Assembly (NCBI GenBank): GCA_033980235.1
Contig: CM067066.1
Location: 31,267,180 to 31,331,179, forward strand
DNA: 64,000 bases
Direction of reading: 5' to 3'
Source of the DNA: Diadema setosum
Taxonomy: Eukaryota > Echinodermata > Echinoidea > Diadematoida > Diadematidae
The notes below the pieces were generated by a model. It saw nothing but the letters and a program-made list of their open reading frames with translations, made no database searches and was not told the DNA's origin. This document shows, piece after piece, positions 1-12,800 of the stretch. The translations under genes were made by a program, and so were the position numbers. Numbering within the stretch: position 1 is the first letter of the stretch; the number at the start of each line of letters is the position of its first letter.

Positions 1-2305
1 GGTCCATGCATCCACAGTGGTTTGTCTAGACTGTTTCAACACATTGCATGGCTGCCTAGCACTGGTGTGTAAACTAGAGAAATGCAACTGTGCGAAAAAC
101 TACGAACACTCACATAAACCCTCACATCTTACAGATATGATTGGAAAGCAAAAATCCCCTCTTGGAGAGAGCATCCAAAGAGAACAGCATCTTACAAACA
201 AACAAACAAACAGTTTGAAACATCTGGAGGAGACAGACAATAGACACATGTTGATGCTGTCAGCTCCTGCCATACTTAGTGTGACCAGGGAGGTAACACC
301 TCTCTGGATACACAAGGGCTGTGCCAGGGCACAGAGAAGTTGGACACTCCTGTGCATGCTGAAGGTGAGGTAAACCATCTCAAAGCATGCGTGGTATTTC
401 TAAGAAATGACTTACCAGGAGATCAGTTTGAATGTCATTCAACCCTATCCCCCCCCCCCCCACGTCTTCAATCAAACCCTCAATGCAATTAGAATATAAC
501 CCAAGTATCAATCAATGCACAGAAGATAACAATGATTAAAAAATTGATGGCATAATGAAAGATTATTATGCCTTTAATTTTCTGACTCATTTGGTTTGTT
601 ATGTGTAAAACATCTACATCCAGAAGAACAGCTCCCAAAGGCAAAAACCAAAACAAAATGCAATTATGCATTTCGACCTGGCTCAAGTGAGGCTGGATTG
701 TAATAAAACTGATGAGAAGGAGTACAGAAAGAAGCGAAGCTTAGAGCAGGTTAGAACAGAATGAGGATTTCTACGCAAGTCTAAGCATGAACAAAGGGGA
801 ACTACGGCGCTGATATCCAATGTTCTGTGCCAGCTACGCAGCAGTGCTAATATCATGTTGCTGACATCAAAGAGTGAGACCTTCACAATTAACCCCTTGT
901 GGTTGCCTGGGGGATAAAAAAGAGAAAAAGTAAGAGTGATTTCAGTCTATTCCTGCAAGCCTATTTTGTTTCATGTGCAATGATGTTGGTGCACGAATAC
1001 AGTCATGTAATGTGCGCTGGTGATAGCAACAAAGTATGGCAGGCACTGCTGCTTGCTAGGAAGGTGCTGGTATGGACTGCAGCAACAAGTTTGACACCTA
1101 ACAAAATATCCACCACAAAAAAGTATGTCGTAAAATGTCAATAGACGTCATTTGTCTCATGACATCACAATTCATACATCACTCAGTATTCTACTGTTTG
1201 GCATGCATGGAAGAAGAGGTGGGATGCGATTCATACATCACCTGTCTTCAGCGGCGCATTCCGGCATTCATACCTCAAAAGCACTTGTGTTGTTCAAGAG
1301 TGAGACATGCACCGACTTGTGAGTGCAAACATGGGTCACAGTCATATACAGGAATGGTCTTCTACAATTTAGTTGTAATGTAATACACTCCTTGACATGA
1401 TAAGCACAAGCATAGGGAGTAGGAGTAGCTTCATACTATCTCTGAAAAAAAAAATGTGATAGGACTACATAAAACAAGCATACAGTATATAAATATATTT
1501 CGATATGTCAAGTACTGACTCTGTACTATGGCAACGCTCTGCATTTTCCTACCCGCATACCACAGGTTATCTCTGCAAATAGGTTATACCATGCCTATGG
1601 GGTGTCACAAGGTTCCACAGAAAGAATGGAAGGTTAAAATTGGTTTCGCAAAGTGAAGGCGACATCACGGCAGAGATGGAAAGTGAGACTGTCCTGTTGC
1701 ATGGAAATAAATGCGACCAGAAAAGAAAGAGTGACTTTTACGCATCTGGCATTTTTAACATACATCTGCATTGCTACTGTTTCTTAGTAACAGAGAAGAA
1801 ACATGAATTACTTGCTTTCTTTAAATCAAGTCACTGCATTCTTGTTTCACTAAAATCTTGTGGACATTGAATAGGACTACTATTCCAGCTAGGATTACTC
1901 ATGAGTGGCCAATGCAAGAAATAATTCCATTCCATTAGGGGAAAAAGAAAGGAGAGAAATATACAAAAAAAAACAACAACCCAACAACAACAACAACAAC
2001 AACATGCATCGGACTATTAGGTTTCAGTTCAATGACTTGATGTTCTTCAATTTTAGATGAAAAGAAAAAATATACCGTACTCTGAAAAGTAGTGGCTGAA
2101 ATGTTTTGAAAAAGAGCTTTGATAGGGGCAGGGTAAACATTAACATGACTGTTACAGATTGTTTGCTTTTTTTCTTCTTTTTTTTTTTTTTGCTAGGTGT
2201 CACATGATTAACCACCTGATCCATGTTTCAGTGAAGCACTACATACAATACCTCACTATCTTTTCAGTCTTTCTTTTCATTCTGTTTTTTCCCCTTGAGT
2301 CACTG

Positions 2306-2343
2306 GAGGATAGCTACCAGACAAACTCTAGTAGCTATCCTCA
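2306..2343. repeat. 38-bp hairpin
   Basis: GAGGATAGCTAC and GTAGCTATCCTC, 12-base perfect arms around about 13 nt. No flanking duplication is visible. Confidence 0.5.
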
Positions 2344-5022
2344 GCACAAGGAACAATGGATTACAGGACACTACACAAGATTTTTTCCTTCTTGCCAGGG
2401 TGAGGGCCGCGCGGGTCAAAGGCCGCACAGTTTGAAAATCAAAGTGCCCATTCATTTCACTTGCCCTGCAATGAGATTTGGCTGTCTGTGGCAAGCAGGC
2501 AAGTGAGTTTCTCGCATCCTGGATTGTTTAAGATCGACAAGTAGTCATCATGCTCACTGGCTATACACATTATGAACACAACCTTGGCATTCCAACTGCA
2601 GCCCCTTGTTAGACAGAGTCCACATATGACATCACTGGCTCTTTTAAAACTAAAGACTACAAAAGCTATACCTTACACAAATATATTCTTATCTTCATCA
2701 TATGATTCTACATCATGTACAAAATAAATAAGTATCTTACAAGTAACAAATATTTGCCGGTGCTAGACATGCCCCATCACACGAAAACAACAAGGAGTAA
2801 TTGGGTGGAAAAAAGGATGATATAAACAGGAGAAAAAAAAATCCAAATCAAAAGGAATCATTTTCAAGAGCATCATACTGGTAAATTAAAATCATCCAAG
2901 TATAAATCTCATTCTATTTGTAAACATACAGTTTGATACGATAAGATGGTAAGTGTCTTGTAAGAGCTCTCCTCTTCCATCTCATAGGATTGCTAGTCAC
3001 GCATACAAAACATGCCATGCCAGGGATAATTCATAAAGTTTTAAGAAAAAGAGATGAGTGAATGAAGTCATCCTGTGATTAAGAGAACTCTAGCATTCCC
3101 ACTTTCTTCCCCCACCCCCTCCCCCATACATGAAGTACACCAATAAGACCGACTGGAAGTGATGTGCAAACAAGGTGTAGCACGTGAGTTTGTGTGTATC
3201 TGGAAGGGTATGCGTGTACACAGACCACTTGCTGACAAAAAGAACGTGTCATTTTGACTCAGAATTGTGTCACTACACAAAGAGAAAAAGAGATTCCTAG
3301 CTGGCGGGTGTTCACTTGTGAAGTACCTCTTCCCAGCATTGCTCCAGCATTACTCAGGCCGGGAATAGTGATGTCAAAATCAAGGAAAACATCACTGCAT
3401 GGCAGGTCTACATTGGAAAGATTTCCTGTTGAAATGTGCTCTTTTATAATTTAGATTCATATCTACATCTACGTGTCAATCTAAATGAAAATGACAATTG
3501 AAAATTGAATTCTTATCTTCTTTTTCTTCCCATCAGTTTTGCCGATTCAGTGAATGACAGTAGTGTCATTACAGAAACACTGATGTCTTCTGCTTAGACC
3601 AATCCACAAGCTCACGCTACATTTTCTTTAAAGAAAACAATTATTTGAGACTAATGCGATTATTTACCAAGTGCGTGCATCTGTGGAAATCATCAGAGGA
3701 GGAACGAAATCAAGATGAAACCATGTCATCATATAACTCGAAGAAAAGACGGGGGGGGGGGGGGGGGAGGTTATTATGAATGATCATAAATGCATTCATG
3801 CAAGCATAAATTCTCTTCAAACATGCCTAGCTCGATATAAATACAGATAGGTAAAATTAATGCAAAATATCTAATATAGAAAATTTGAATTCATACTTTT
3901 CTCTTATTATCTACAAAGAAAGAAGCGAGACAATATTTCAGGAATATCATGTCTCAAACACAGAAGAATTCATAATTTTATATCAAATCATGTCTGAAGC
4001 CTCCACATAATCAAGTAAACAAACAAGAAACAAACAGAAACAAAAACTAAAATGTAAGTAAATCATATCTCTATGGAGAGTCTGTAGACTGGCCCTACTC
4101 ACAACATGCATGGTTTGATTTTGAAAGTGATTTAAAATGTCAATAGCCATAAAATTGTACTGTTGCATGCAATGCTTGCCAAATAGTATCCATCCAGCTT
4201 GCATTTTCGTCTGTGCATTCTTATAACTTTCCCCAATGCATTTCACAATTGACAATCTGCATTTCTATCAGTTTTAGTGTGTAAGCAGCAAAGTCAAAAT
4301 TGGTCTTGCGAAAGTATGCCAGACGTGGGTCAACTTTATTCATGGAGAACTGGACACACACCAGCAGGGCATCAATTTCAAAACATAATAAAATTTTATG
4401 TCATACTGTCCTCTATCTTGGTATATTTTGGTGTAACTGGATTCAGAATCATTGAAGGAGCATACCTGTATCAAAACATTTGGTCTAATCAAATTTCTCA
4501 AAATGGCAAGAATGACAGTCTTAAACACAGATGTGCAGAAAGAAAAATATATAATCCCCAAAACGTGAATGCTTTACAAAGCGCTCTCCTACTATCTTCC
4601 TGAAAGACAACCTGCTGTCAAATTTATGAAAAAAAAAAAAAATCCAAACATGTCTACGAGAATTTCTTTTAGATGGCTACACCAGAATTCTGTGCACAAA
4701 AAGAAATCACTGTGGCATCACCCAGAGAAATAAATTTCTGGCTGGGAAATACAGCTTGCCAAGTAAAAAGTGCCAATCCTTGTAGTTTCTAGTTTCCATG
4801 ACATATCCAATCTACATGTATCTCCAATGGAATACGAAATATCATGAACCCTACGGCCTGTAATACATTAAGTACATTTTTCACATCATAGTATGCGGAA
4901 TATAATTATCTTCTCCTCTTTTCTCACATAAGAAGGGCCTCAAAGAAAGAATTTCCTAAGTTTTTCTCCTCTTTTACTTCAAGTGAACCTAATCCTGGCA
5001 CAATATGGAATGCATTCCATGA

Positions 5023-5640
5023 CTATCCCTTTGTTTGTGTAGCTTTCCACTTCTCTTGGACACATCTGCTTGTTGTGCTCCGATATTTTTCAGAGAATGC
5101 TGCAACAATTTCCTCCAACTTTGCCGTGTCAGAAACACTTAAAAAAACTTTTGCTGTAAGCAGGTCTGCCAACATTTCCACATCCAAATCAGGGAGATAT
5201 CTGTGTGTTACATGCATTTCAATGTGCAAAAATAATTCCCATATCAGGGAGATTTTTATATTCTCTTATTCAGACATGAGCAAAGTTTGACATTTTCAGG
5301 GAGACTCCTGCAGAATCAGGGAGATTTGGCAGCTCTGTGTAAGTAGTCTTTTGGTTCCATTGTAACCATGGGATGCAAAAATTTAGGCAAAGACAAGTAA
5401 CTCTTGCAGGCAAGTTGCGAAACATCTCTGCTGTACTGGAAGAGACATTTGTCTTTTGTGCTGAGAAGTTTATCTATGGGTATTGATATCTGGAAATTTA
5501 ATCTATGTGGGTCATGCTTGGTCCTTCTCAAGATCTGCACCATCTTCTACCACACTTTGCAAGCGATCAAGTTCGTCATCAAGAAGATCTTCGAAGGGAC
5601 CATTTGGAATTAAGTATCGGGGGACTGCCAGTTGTTTGCA
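5023..5640 (-). pseudogene. Possible decayed coding remnant interrupted by the 177-bp MITE
   Basis: On the minus strand, coding-like peptides flank the insertion: PFEDLLDDELDRLQSVVEDG upstream (about 5600-5520) and VFLSVSDTAKLEEIVAAFSE downstream (about 5150-5080), with stops and frame changes between. Removing the insertion keeps the downstream frame open only back to an in-frame stop near 5390. I recognise no family. It could instead be part of the dynein 3' flank with chance frames. Confidence 0.25.
5161..5337. mobile_element. 177-bp hAT-like MITE with 6-bp duplication
   Basis: Ends CAGGTCTGCCAA and TTGGCAGCTCTG, flanked by TGTAAG at 5155-5160 and 5338-5343. The motif CAGGGAGA recurs four times inside. 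The CAG..CTG ends suggest hAT, whose usual duplication is 8 bp, so the superfamily is uncertain. Confidence 0.7.
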
Positions 5641-6761
5641 TGATATTATTGATCATTAGAGATATCTGGAGGGAAAAAAGATAATCCCCCAAACTTTGTC
5701 TTATCTTGTATGTGCATATGCGAGAACATCATGCCATTCACTGAGCAATTACGAATGGCAAACCGAGCCCAAGAGAAATCATCTCTGTATGAGAGTATTG
5801 ATGCCTTACAATGAAATACATAGCATATTCGTGTACCAACAATTTTCATCTTTCCCATTCAAGTGTCATTCCGTGTCTTGACTGGTTACACAAAATGGCT
5901 TCTTGTTTACAGCACGATATTGCACAGTTCCAAATGAAGTTGTGGTATGCTCGTTAGCAGACCACGTAATTGTATATCATCCCTGGGAGCATCTATTCTT
6001 GACATCGTTTGGGTTTGGGTGAGTAAGCTGTGAGTACAGCGAGTGCAATACAAATATTAGCCCCCTTCTTTGTATTTATCAAACCATTATAACTTACGCT
6101 TGTTGGAGTAACATTGTACATACTGCTTACGGGTACCATTAATTGAGGAACATTATGCTGGGTTCCCTGTAATATAATCAACATGTATAACCTGTTCCCA
6201 ACTCGCAATGGTAGGTGCTTTTTTAAGAGGCTTGCATAAGAAAAATGCATGATGAATGTTAACCTTTGAACACCAAGGCAACATTCCATGCTGCACGTAA
6301 TACTTGCTCTTACAGCCTTAACTCTTGATTGTTACGGTTACAGTATACAGCTAACACGGCACGGCCATGGCCTTAAATTACAAAACTCGACAAGTTGATC
6401 CAAGACCTTATTATGCACTTTACAAGCATGATTGAATATCACCTGCAAATTCATCTCATGAGATCACAGATACAAACACTCTTTTAACACTTCATCTTTT
6501 TTTTTTTCTTTCCAGTCACATGAGTATCCGAGATGGCCTCTCCCGAGGGTGGCAACAAGTGTGACGATGTACAAACGCTGACGACGATGCTTTACTGACG
6601 AGCGAACAAAGTGGTTTCTCTTTCAATATTCCATTCCTATACACGGAGAACCAGCACATTTCAAAGTTTGGCCAGGAGAGCTTACAGTAACGGTCACAGA
6701 GGCTAATATTCTCGGGAGTTGGCGGTGACAGGGATGGTGGTGGTGGTGGTGAGGTGTTCTT

Positions 6762-6865
6762 TTACGAGACATCTGGACTGGGGGCAGTGCCTGCCACACC
6801 TTTCTTGACTCGGGTCATCCTGTCCAGTTCTGCTGCGGCGTCGTTTCTCACCGCCTTGTCCCCTC
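6762..6865 (-). CDS. DYNC1LI: Dynein LIC exon 12 (terminal coding exon)
   Basis: It encodes residues 449-481 and the TAA stop. [15 protein letters not shown] corresponds to the second C-terminal helix (SDVHAELDRITRK in vertebrates), and the protein ends SPDVS. The acceptor cacccgcag/GAGG follows a pyrimidine-rich tract. The 3'UTR continues towards lower coordinates. Confidence 0.92.
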
Positions 6866-9800
6866 CTGCGGGTGCGACAGTAGGAAGATGTAAAAAAATC
6901 AAAACACTTCTGACAGTGACCGTTGTGCTTCCCTGCTCACAATTCTTACTGCACTGGTTTATATTGGGCTTGAGAGGACTATCTCTGGGTCTCTTTCACT
7001 TATGTATATTTTCCTTCCTTTTACCTGAGGAGGGGGAAATTGTCTATCATATTCCTTAACACTCCTTCTCCCCCTCCCCCACCCCCCCCCCCAAAAAAAA
7101 CCCCACAAAACAAAACAAAAACTCAACATCCCATTGCACTGAGGTGGCAATAAGCACAGCAGTAAAGTCCAGGAAAGACTAGAACATTGATATTTCCCCT
7201 ATAGTTTGCATGATTGTCTTCAGCAATTTTACAAGTAAAGTAACTAATGGATTTCAAGCCATCCTGAACTGATGTTTAGAATAACAAGTCAATCTTGCAT
7301 CTTCAGTGGAAGAGCTCTGATATTGAAGTGATCTTCGTCATCTGCATGAGAATTTCTGAGATTGTCTCTCTCTCTCTCTCCTCGTTACAAGTGTAAGAAT
7401 GAGTTTTATAAACTCAAATTGTTAGATTCATCAAGTGACAGCTCCACCAGGAGGGCTCCACTAGTGTGAGAAAATAAGTTCAAAGAGAGCTCTTTTTAGG
7501 AAAGGGAAAGCAAGTTTGCAGGAATGGCAATCTTGTAAACAGCACTGCAGTATTCGGAGTAGTGAAAAGGGGTATTTCTGATGGAAAAACAGTGATTTTA
7601 ACCTTTCCTGCAATAGAACCGTAGTAATACAATTTGGGAAAACCAGTGTTTTCATTGAAACCTGCAGTATTTTGGCAAAGAAAATGAATAAAATACTGCC
7701 AAAAAGGGAGAGTTGGCATATCTGGGTTCCGCTTCCATTCTCACCTCAGCTATTTCACACACACCTTGCTGTCAATAAGCCAGTTCAGAGATAGCTAATG
7801 TGCAATTGGGTACAAATGACCTTTCATTTTTCTCAGTTGGTTAGGCACTTCACTCAATTCAAAGCGACATAATGCAGCAGCTTGTCCAACATTGCAATTT
7901 TCAAACAAAGAATGAACCTGTGTAGATGAAGTGACCAGAATGGTTTGTCAATCAACACTTTGGGAAGCATCCATTTCATTGTGCTGTTTTGAATATATTA
8001 ACAAACTTTTTCTGTTAACATTGCCAAATACCAGGCTTGCTGTCAGGTGGATGTACTGGCAGGCACCATTTATATGGATTACATGAATAATCATAACATT
8101 ACAGATGCTTATCTCAGTGAAATTAAAAACCAACCTGTCTCTCGGTACAATTGACCTTTTCCTGCTCATGCTCAAACTGGAACCCCGAACTGGCTTATTA
8201 GTAGTACTTGTATTCACATAATATTAATCACTAATGCACTAAAATGAGAGTCCCTCCTGATTCCCTGCCCACAATGGCACAGTGAACTTTTTGCTAGGTC
8301 CAAACACTGGAAAGCAACTTCCAATAATCTTCAGCTACCCAAGGCTGTCTGATACAACACTTAATATAGAAAGATGAACACTTACCTGTCTTTGGGCCAC
8401 CAGGCGAGGGCGAGCCAACGCTCTTCTTGCTGAGTAGACTGTTGAAGAAGTTTGCTAGCACACCTTCATTGGCGGAGCCTGGCTTTCCTGGATCGATCTG
8501 CCACATTCCGGAAAAAAATCACAAGATGAATGACATGAACATGAGTGCAAAGGAATTTGACAGGTTTACATCATTCCTGCCAAATGTCAGGGCATTTAAC
8601 TCACAGCAGAGCAAATCTGAGGGTTCTTGAAACATCAATGGAAAATGAATAACTACTTGTATCATATCTGCTCATAATGGCAGGAGTGAAAGCATCTTAA
8701 TGGTTTAAAGACCCATTAACATGGGGATTCATGGGAGGTCTGAATGAATCAATCTTTATTAGTGGTCCACCAAGGTTTATTTGAAAACCATGAATAGAGC
8801 CCATCTGCAATTATGTGCATCAAAGCGTATGCTAAGTAGTAACATCCAACTCCAGTCAAAATTCTTCTGCTCTGTGTGTGCGTACTTACAGAGATATCAG
8901 TGACAAAGCTGTACACATTTCATTTCGGGAATTCTCACATATAACTGAACCTGACCGCCTTCCCACTCTGTGTTATTCCCACACTATAGACCAGGATCCC
9001 GTTTTATCAAAAGATAAAATCGATTTTAAATTTTCTTTCCACACAGTCTGCCATACACTTACAGTTGAAATCAACTTTATAATCAATTCTAACTCTTCAT
9101 AAAACAGGGCCCAGGTCTTCATGAGTGTACAGAGCCACATTGCACATGGTAGGTGTTATAACTGAACCAAATCAATTGCATTCCTCACTGAAACAAATAC
9201 CGTACAACCTCTGCTCCAAGGAGGCCACGAGAATTAGCTAAACATATGGTATACGATGTATGTTACTCCTAAATTTGATAGGGCAATTAAACCAACCCAT
9301 TTCTTGCCTGTCACAAAAAAAAAAAAAAAAAAAACATCAGGTAGATTTTTCAAGCAATTGCACAACAGAAACTTGTTTGTTGATGTTCAAGACATGGAAT
9401 GTTAATGCAGTGCAATGAAGAACTCACTTTCGTCTTTCCCTGTGGGGTGATCGGCGACACGTTGGCTACATTTTGGACGTTTCTCTTCTCTGGAGTCCTC
9501 ATGCCCCTGTCTGCTGGTCTCTGTCCAGCTTCCTGTGAATGTAACAAAGAGTTGTGGCAGCTTATTACATACCTCAGAGCCCATTGTGTGTGCTCTTGCA
9601 TAATATGGTTAGTCTGCCTTTCTAATACTAGTAGTACAGCACAGAAGAGCTCGTCTGTGGATCCATAACCCCTCCCATTCTGATCAGACAAATGAGATAA
9701 ATACTAATGGATATTTGAGCAAAATCAGACAAGCAGTACAAAGAAAATCTTTATTACCACACTAATATCTCTCCACTGCCAAATCATGGTGTCCTCCAGG

Positions 9801-12800
9801 ACCCTGTTTCATAGAAGACATTAGGATGGCAACTCTTGCTGGAATAGCACCTTTCCGTAGACACAGCCAATCAGGAAGCTGGATTCTTGTCGTTACCATG
9901 ACAACTACCATTCCAGCAAGAGTTGCTATAATAGCAACTTTTTATGAAATGGGCCCAGGTCTTCACAAACAACAAAAGGTTGTCTGTGACACTGAAAACT
10001 ACTACCACCACTACCACTACCACTACTAATTCCACATTTTCTTGCATTAATTTTAAGCTTAAAATATAATACAAAACATAATAAGACAACAGTAAAAGCC
10101 AGTTTTCTATAACAAACAATCCAAAACAACAAGAAACTTATCTATACAGAAAAAAAAAAATAAGACTCATATATTTGGCATAAAGTGTTGTAATGCAAAG
10201 CTGGAATGTGACTGGGGAAGTGACATCGGTGGTACCACAACTACTTACCCCAGCTTTCCCCTGAGCAACGTTTCTGAGTGCTGCCTGCTGTTTCATCAAG
10301 AAGACTTGCTCATCCTCCGCCACCACTTCTTTGTTGTCTTGAAGCAACTAAAAACAAAAGCAATGAAAACATCAACACGGAATGCTTAGAAAGATTAATT
10401 TACAGGGAGCATGACACTTACAAATATTTTAAGAAATGACATCCTTTTCAACTTGTTTCTATCGGTTGAACTGCTATCATGCCACTTAATGATCATAAGT
10501 AATTTGTAATGCCCTCCTGGTGGAAACTGCTTTTTAACTTTCTTTTTAACCTCTGACTACCTAAAATGTAAGGATGGCTTGTAAAAATCATGTAATTATA
10601 CAGTATATCAAACTATAAAATTAAACAGATACACAAGAGCAACTACAAAGCAAGCAAATGCAAACACAGATGTATATGAATGAATAAATAAATACTGTAG
10701 ATGAAATATGAAGATGAGCAGAAATCCACTCAGATGACATTAGCGTTCATTTGGTATTTTGTGATTATTTACAGTCTAAAGGCTTCAGAAGCAAATGCCT
10801 TATCTCTCCTAAATGTCTCCATTACTGTCCAACTACTGGTAATGGCCAGCCCCAACCTGTTAAATGACAAACACAGTATGTGTCTCTGCGACACTCTCAA
10901 GTAACCAGCACAAATCAGGAGGCACTTAATAAGTGGGCATTTGGCCAAATAACAGGAAATTGGCACACTTTACAGCTCCCGGTTAACAAGGTGGAAAGCC
11001 ACAAATAAGAAAAAGTGAAGTGAGTAAACGGGTGGGGTAGGAAAAAAAAAATGAGAAGGTTTTGGCTACTCACCCGCCTGACTACCGGTTTGACGATGAC
11101 TTCATCGAAGGGCTTTTCTGGGTCTATGTTGGACATATTTTCATACAATATACTGATCTTCTGTAGGTTGTCCCACCCTGAAGGCCTGTAAAGACAAATT
11201 AAAACAAACCTATTAGTAGTAACAACATTGCAGACATATTTCTCCTTGAAAAGCACACAAACAAACAGACAATCAAACACTAAAAAAATAGTACCAAGTT
11301 TTTACCTCATGGAAGGAAATGCAAGGGGCATGGGTTAAGTTGTTAAATGAATATTAACACCATTCCCCAAATAGGCTCTCTTTTTTGAGCAGATGTACCA
11401 TAAAACAGGCACAAGCCAATATTTCGAGGTGAGAATTTCGCCTTTAACGTTTTGCGAGAAATTCAGAAACCACTCTATGAAATGTCAAAGAGCATGCAAT
11501 TCAGAGGGGTATCAAAAGTTTATTTCACGAAAATCGGTTTTGAAATGGCCGAGATATTCCAAAACAAGGTGAAACAAAGAGATCCTAACAAAAGACGTGG
11601 CCTGTAGTCTTTTATTATCATCACTTTTTTTGATATCTCGGCCATTTGAAAACCAATTTTTATCAAATAAATGTTGAATCCTTCTTAATATTACATGCTC
11701 TTTCATATTTCACAAGTGGTTTCTCATTATCTCACTTAGGAATGTTCATAACATGAATCCCCACCTTAACCATTACTGTACAGTCCCTTCCAAATCAATT
11801 CCGGTCTATGTTCTTTAATCCTTGCTTGTGCACATGCACCTTCTTGTATATTGCTGGACTATTTCACTGGAATTAAAGGTACACTTTGTAGTCAGTTTCC
11901 CTAATATAAACTTGGCCTTCAACAAACCCACTGAGGTGTAACAAAGTGAACATATCAATATAGAAATGACTGTGATGTGATGTGGATTAATTGGATTAGG
12001 CAATTCCTCTTTAAAGTGACAGTCAGATTCAAGATGTTCTTGTATACTGGTGAAGGAAGCAGCCATCAGGAATACTGATGGTGAACAGAATGCAGCAATG
12101 TTCAGCAACAGCCTTCAATGAACACCCTTCACTTCAGTGTTTTGGATATGAATCCTTTCAGCTGCGCTCGTCTGCATTAATTGTATGAACATGCACAATA
12201 AAATCACATACTGCAACACCCCTCAATTTGACTCGGCTGATGGTGAAAAATGAAATGATAACTTTCGCTCAATAAGCTTTGTTTAATTAACACCAAGTAT
12301 TGCTGAAATGAGCAAAAAACTTGAGGTGATACAGAGCGTGAGGGATTAAAGGTAGGGAATCCCATTTGCATGCCTTAAATGAAGAGCTGTATAAATACAG
12401 TGGTATGTTGAAGAGAGTATCATTTTAGAAACTCCCATGAAGTATTGAAAGTGGAAGGTAACATTTAGTACATTTTTATTGACCGTTAGATTTTGAATTG
12501 AATTTTTTTGGGGGCTCACCGTAAATTCAAGTACATTACTAGGCTACCTTTGCAGACCCATTCACTGCATGTGTGTCCATCATGTATATTTTGTGAAGAA
12601 AGTTCATCAAAACTTACAAACATTTTTATATACATTCTTGCCACACACTCTATATGTTATTACATCAGCTCTTATACTTTTAGATTTGTGTTTATAGATA
12701 AAAGATACAGAAGACTGCAACAAAAAGGCTTAAGTGTGGCTGACACACAGAACTACTGAGTAGTTGAGTTTTGTGCATCATTCAAATTGTAGATAACTGT

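Larger units (their letters stand above)
1..6761. other. 3' flank of the dynein gene: 3'UTR and intergenic
   Basis: Apart from the 177-bp MITE, the 38-bp hairpin and short homopolymer runs, I see no gene. The 3'UTR end cannot be placed: the closest minus-strand AATAAA I noticed is near 4334, too far away to be convincing. Confidence 0.5.
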
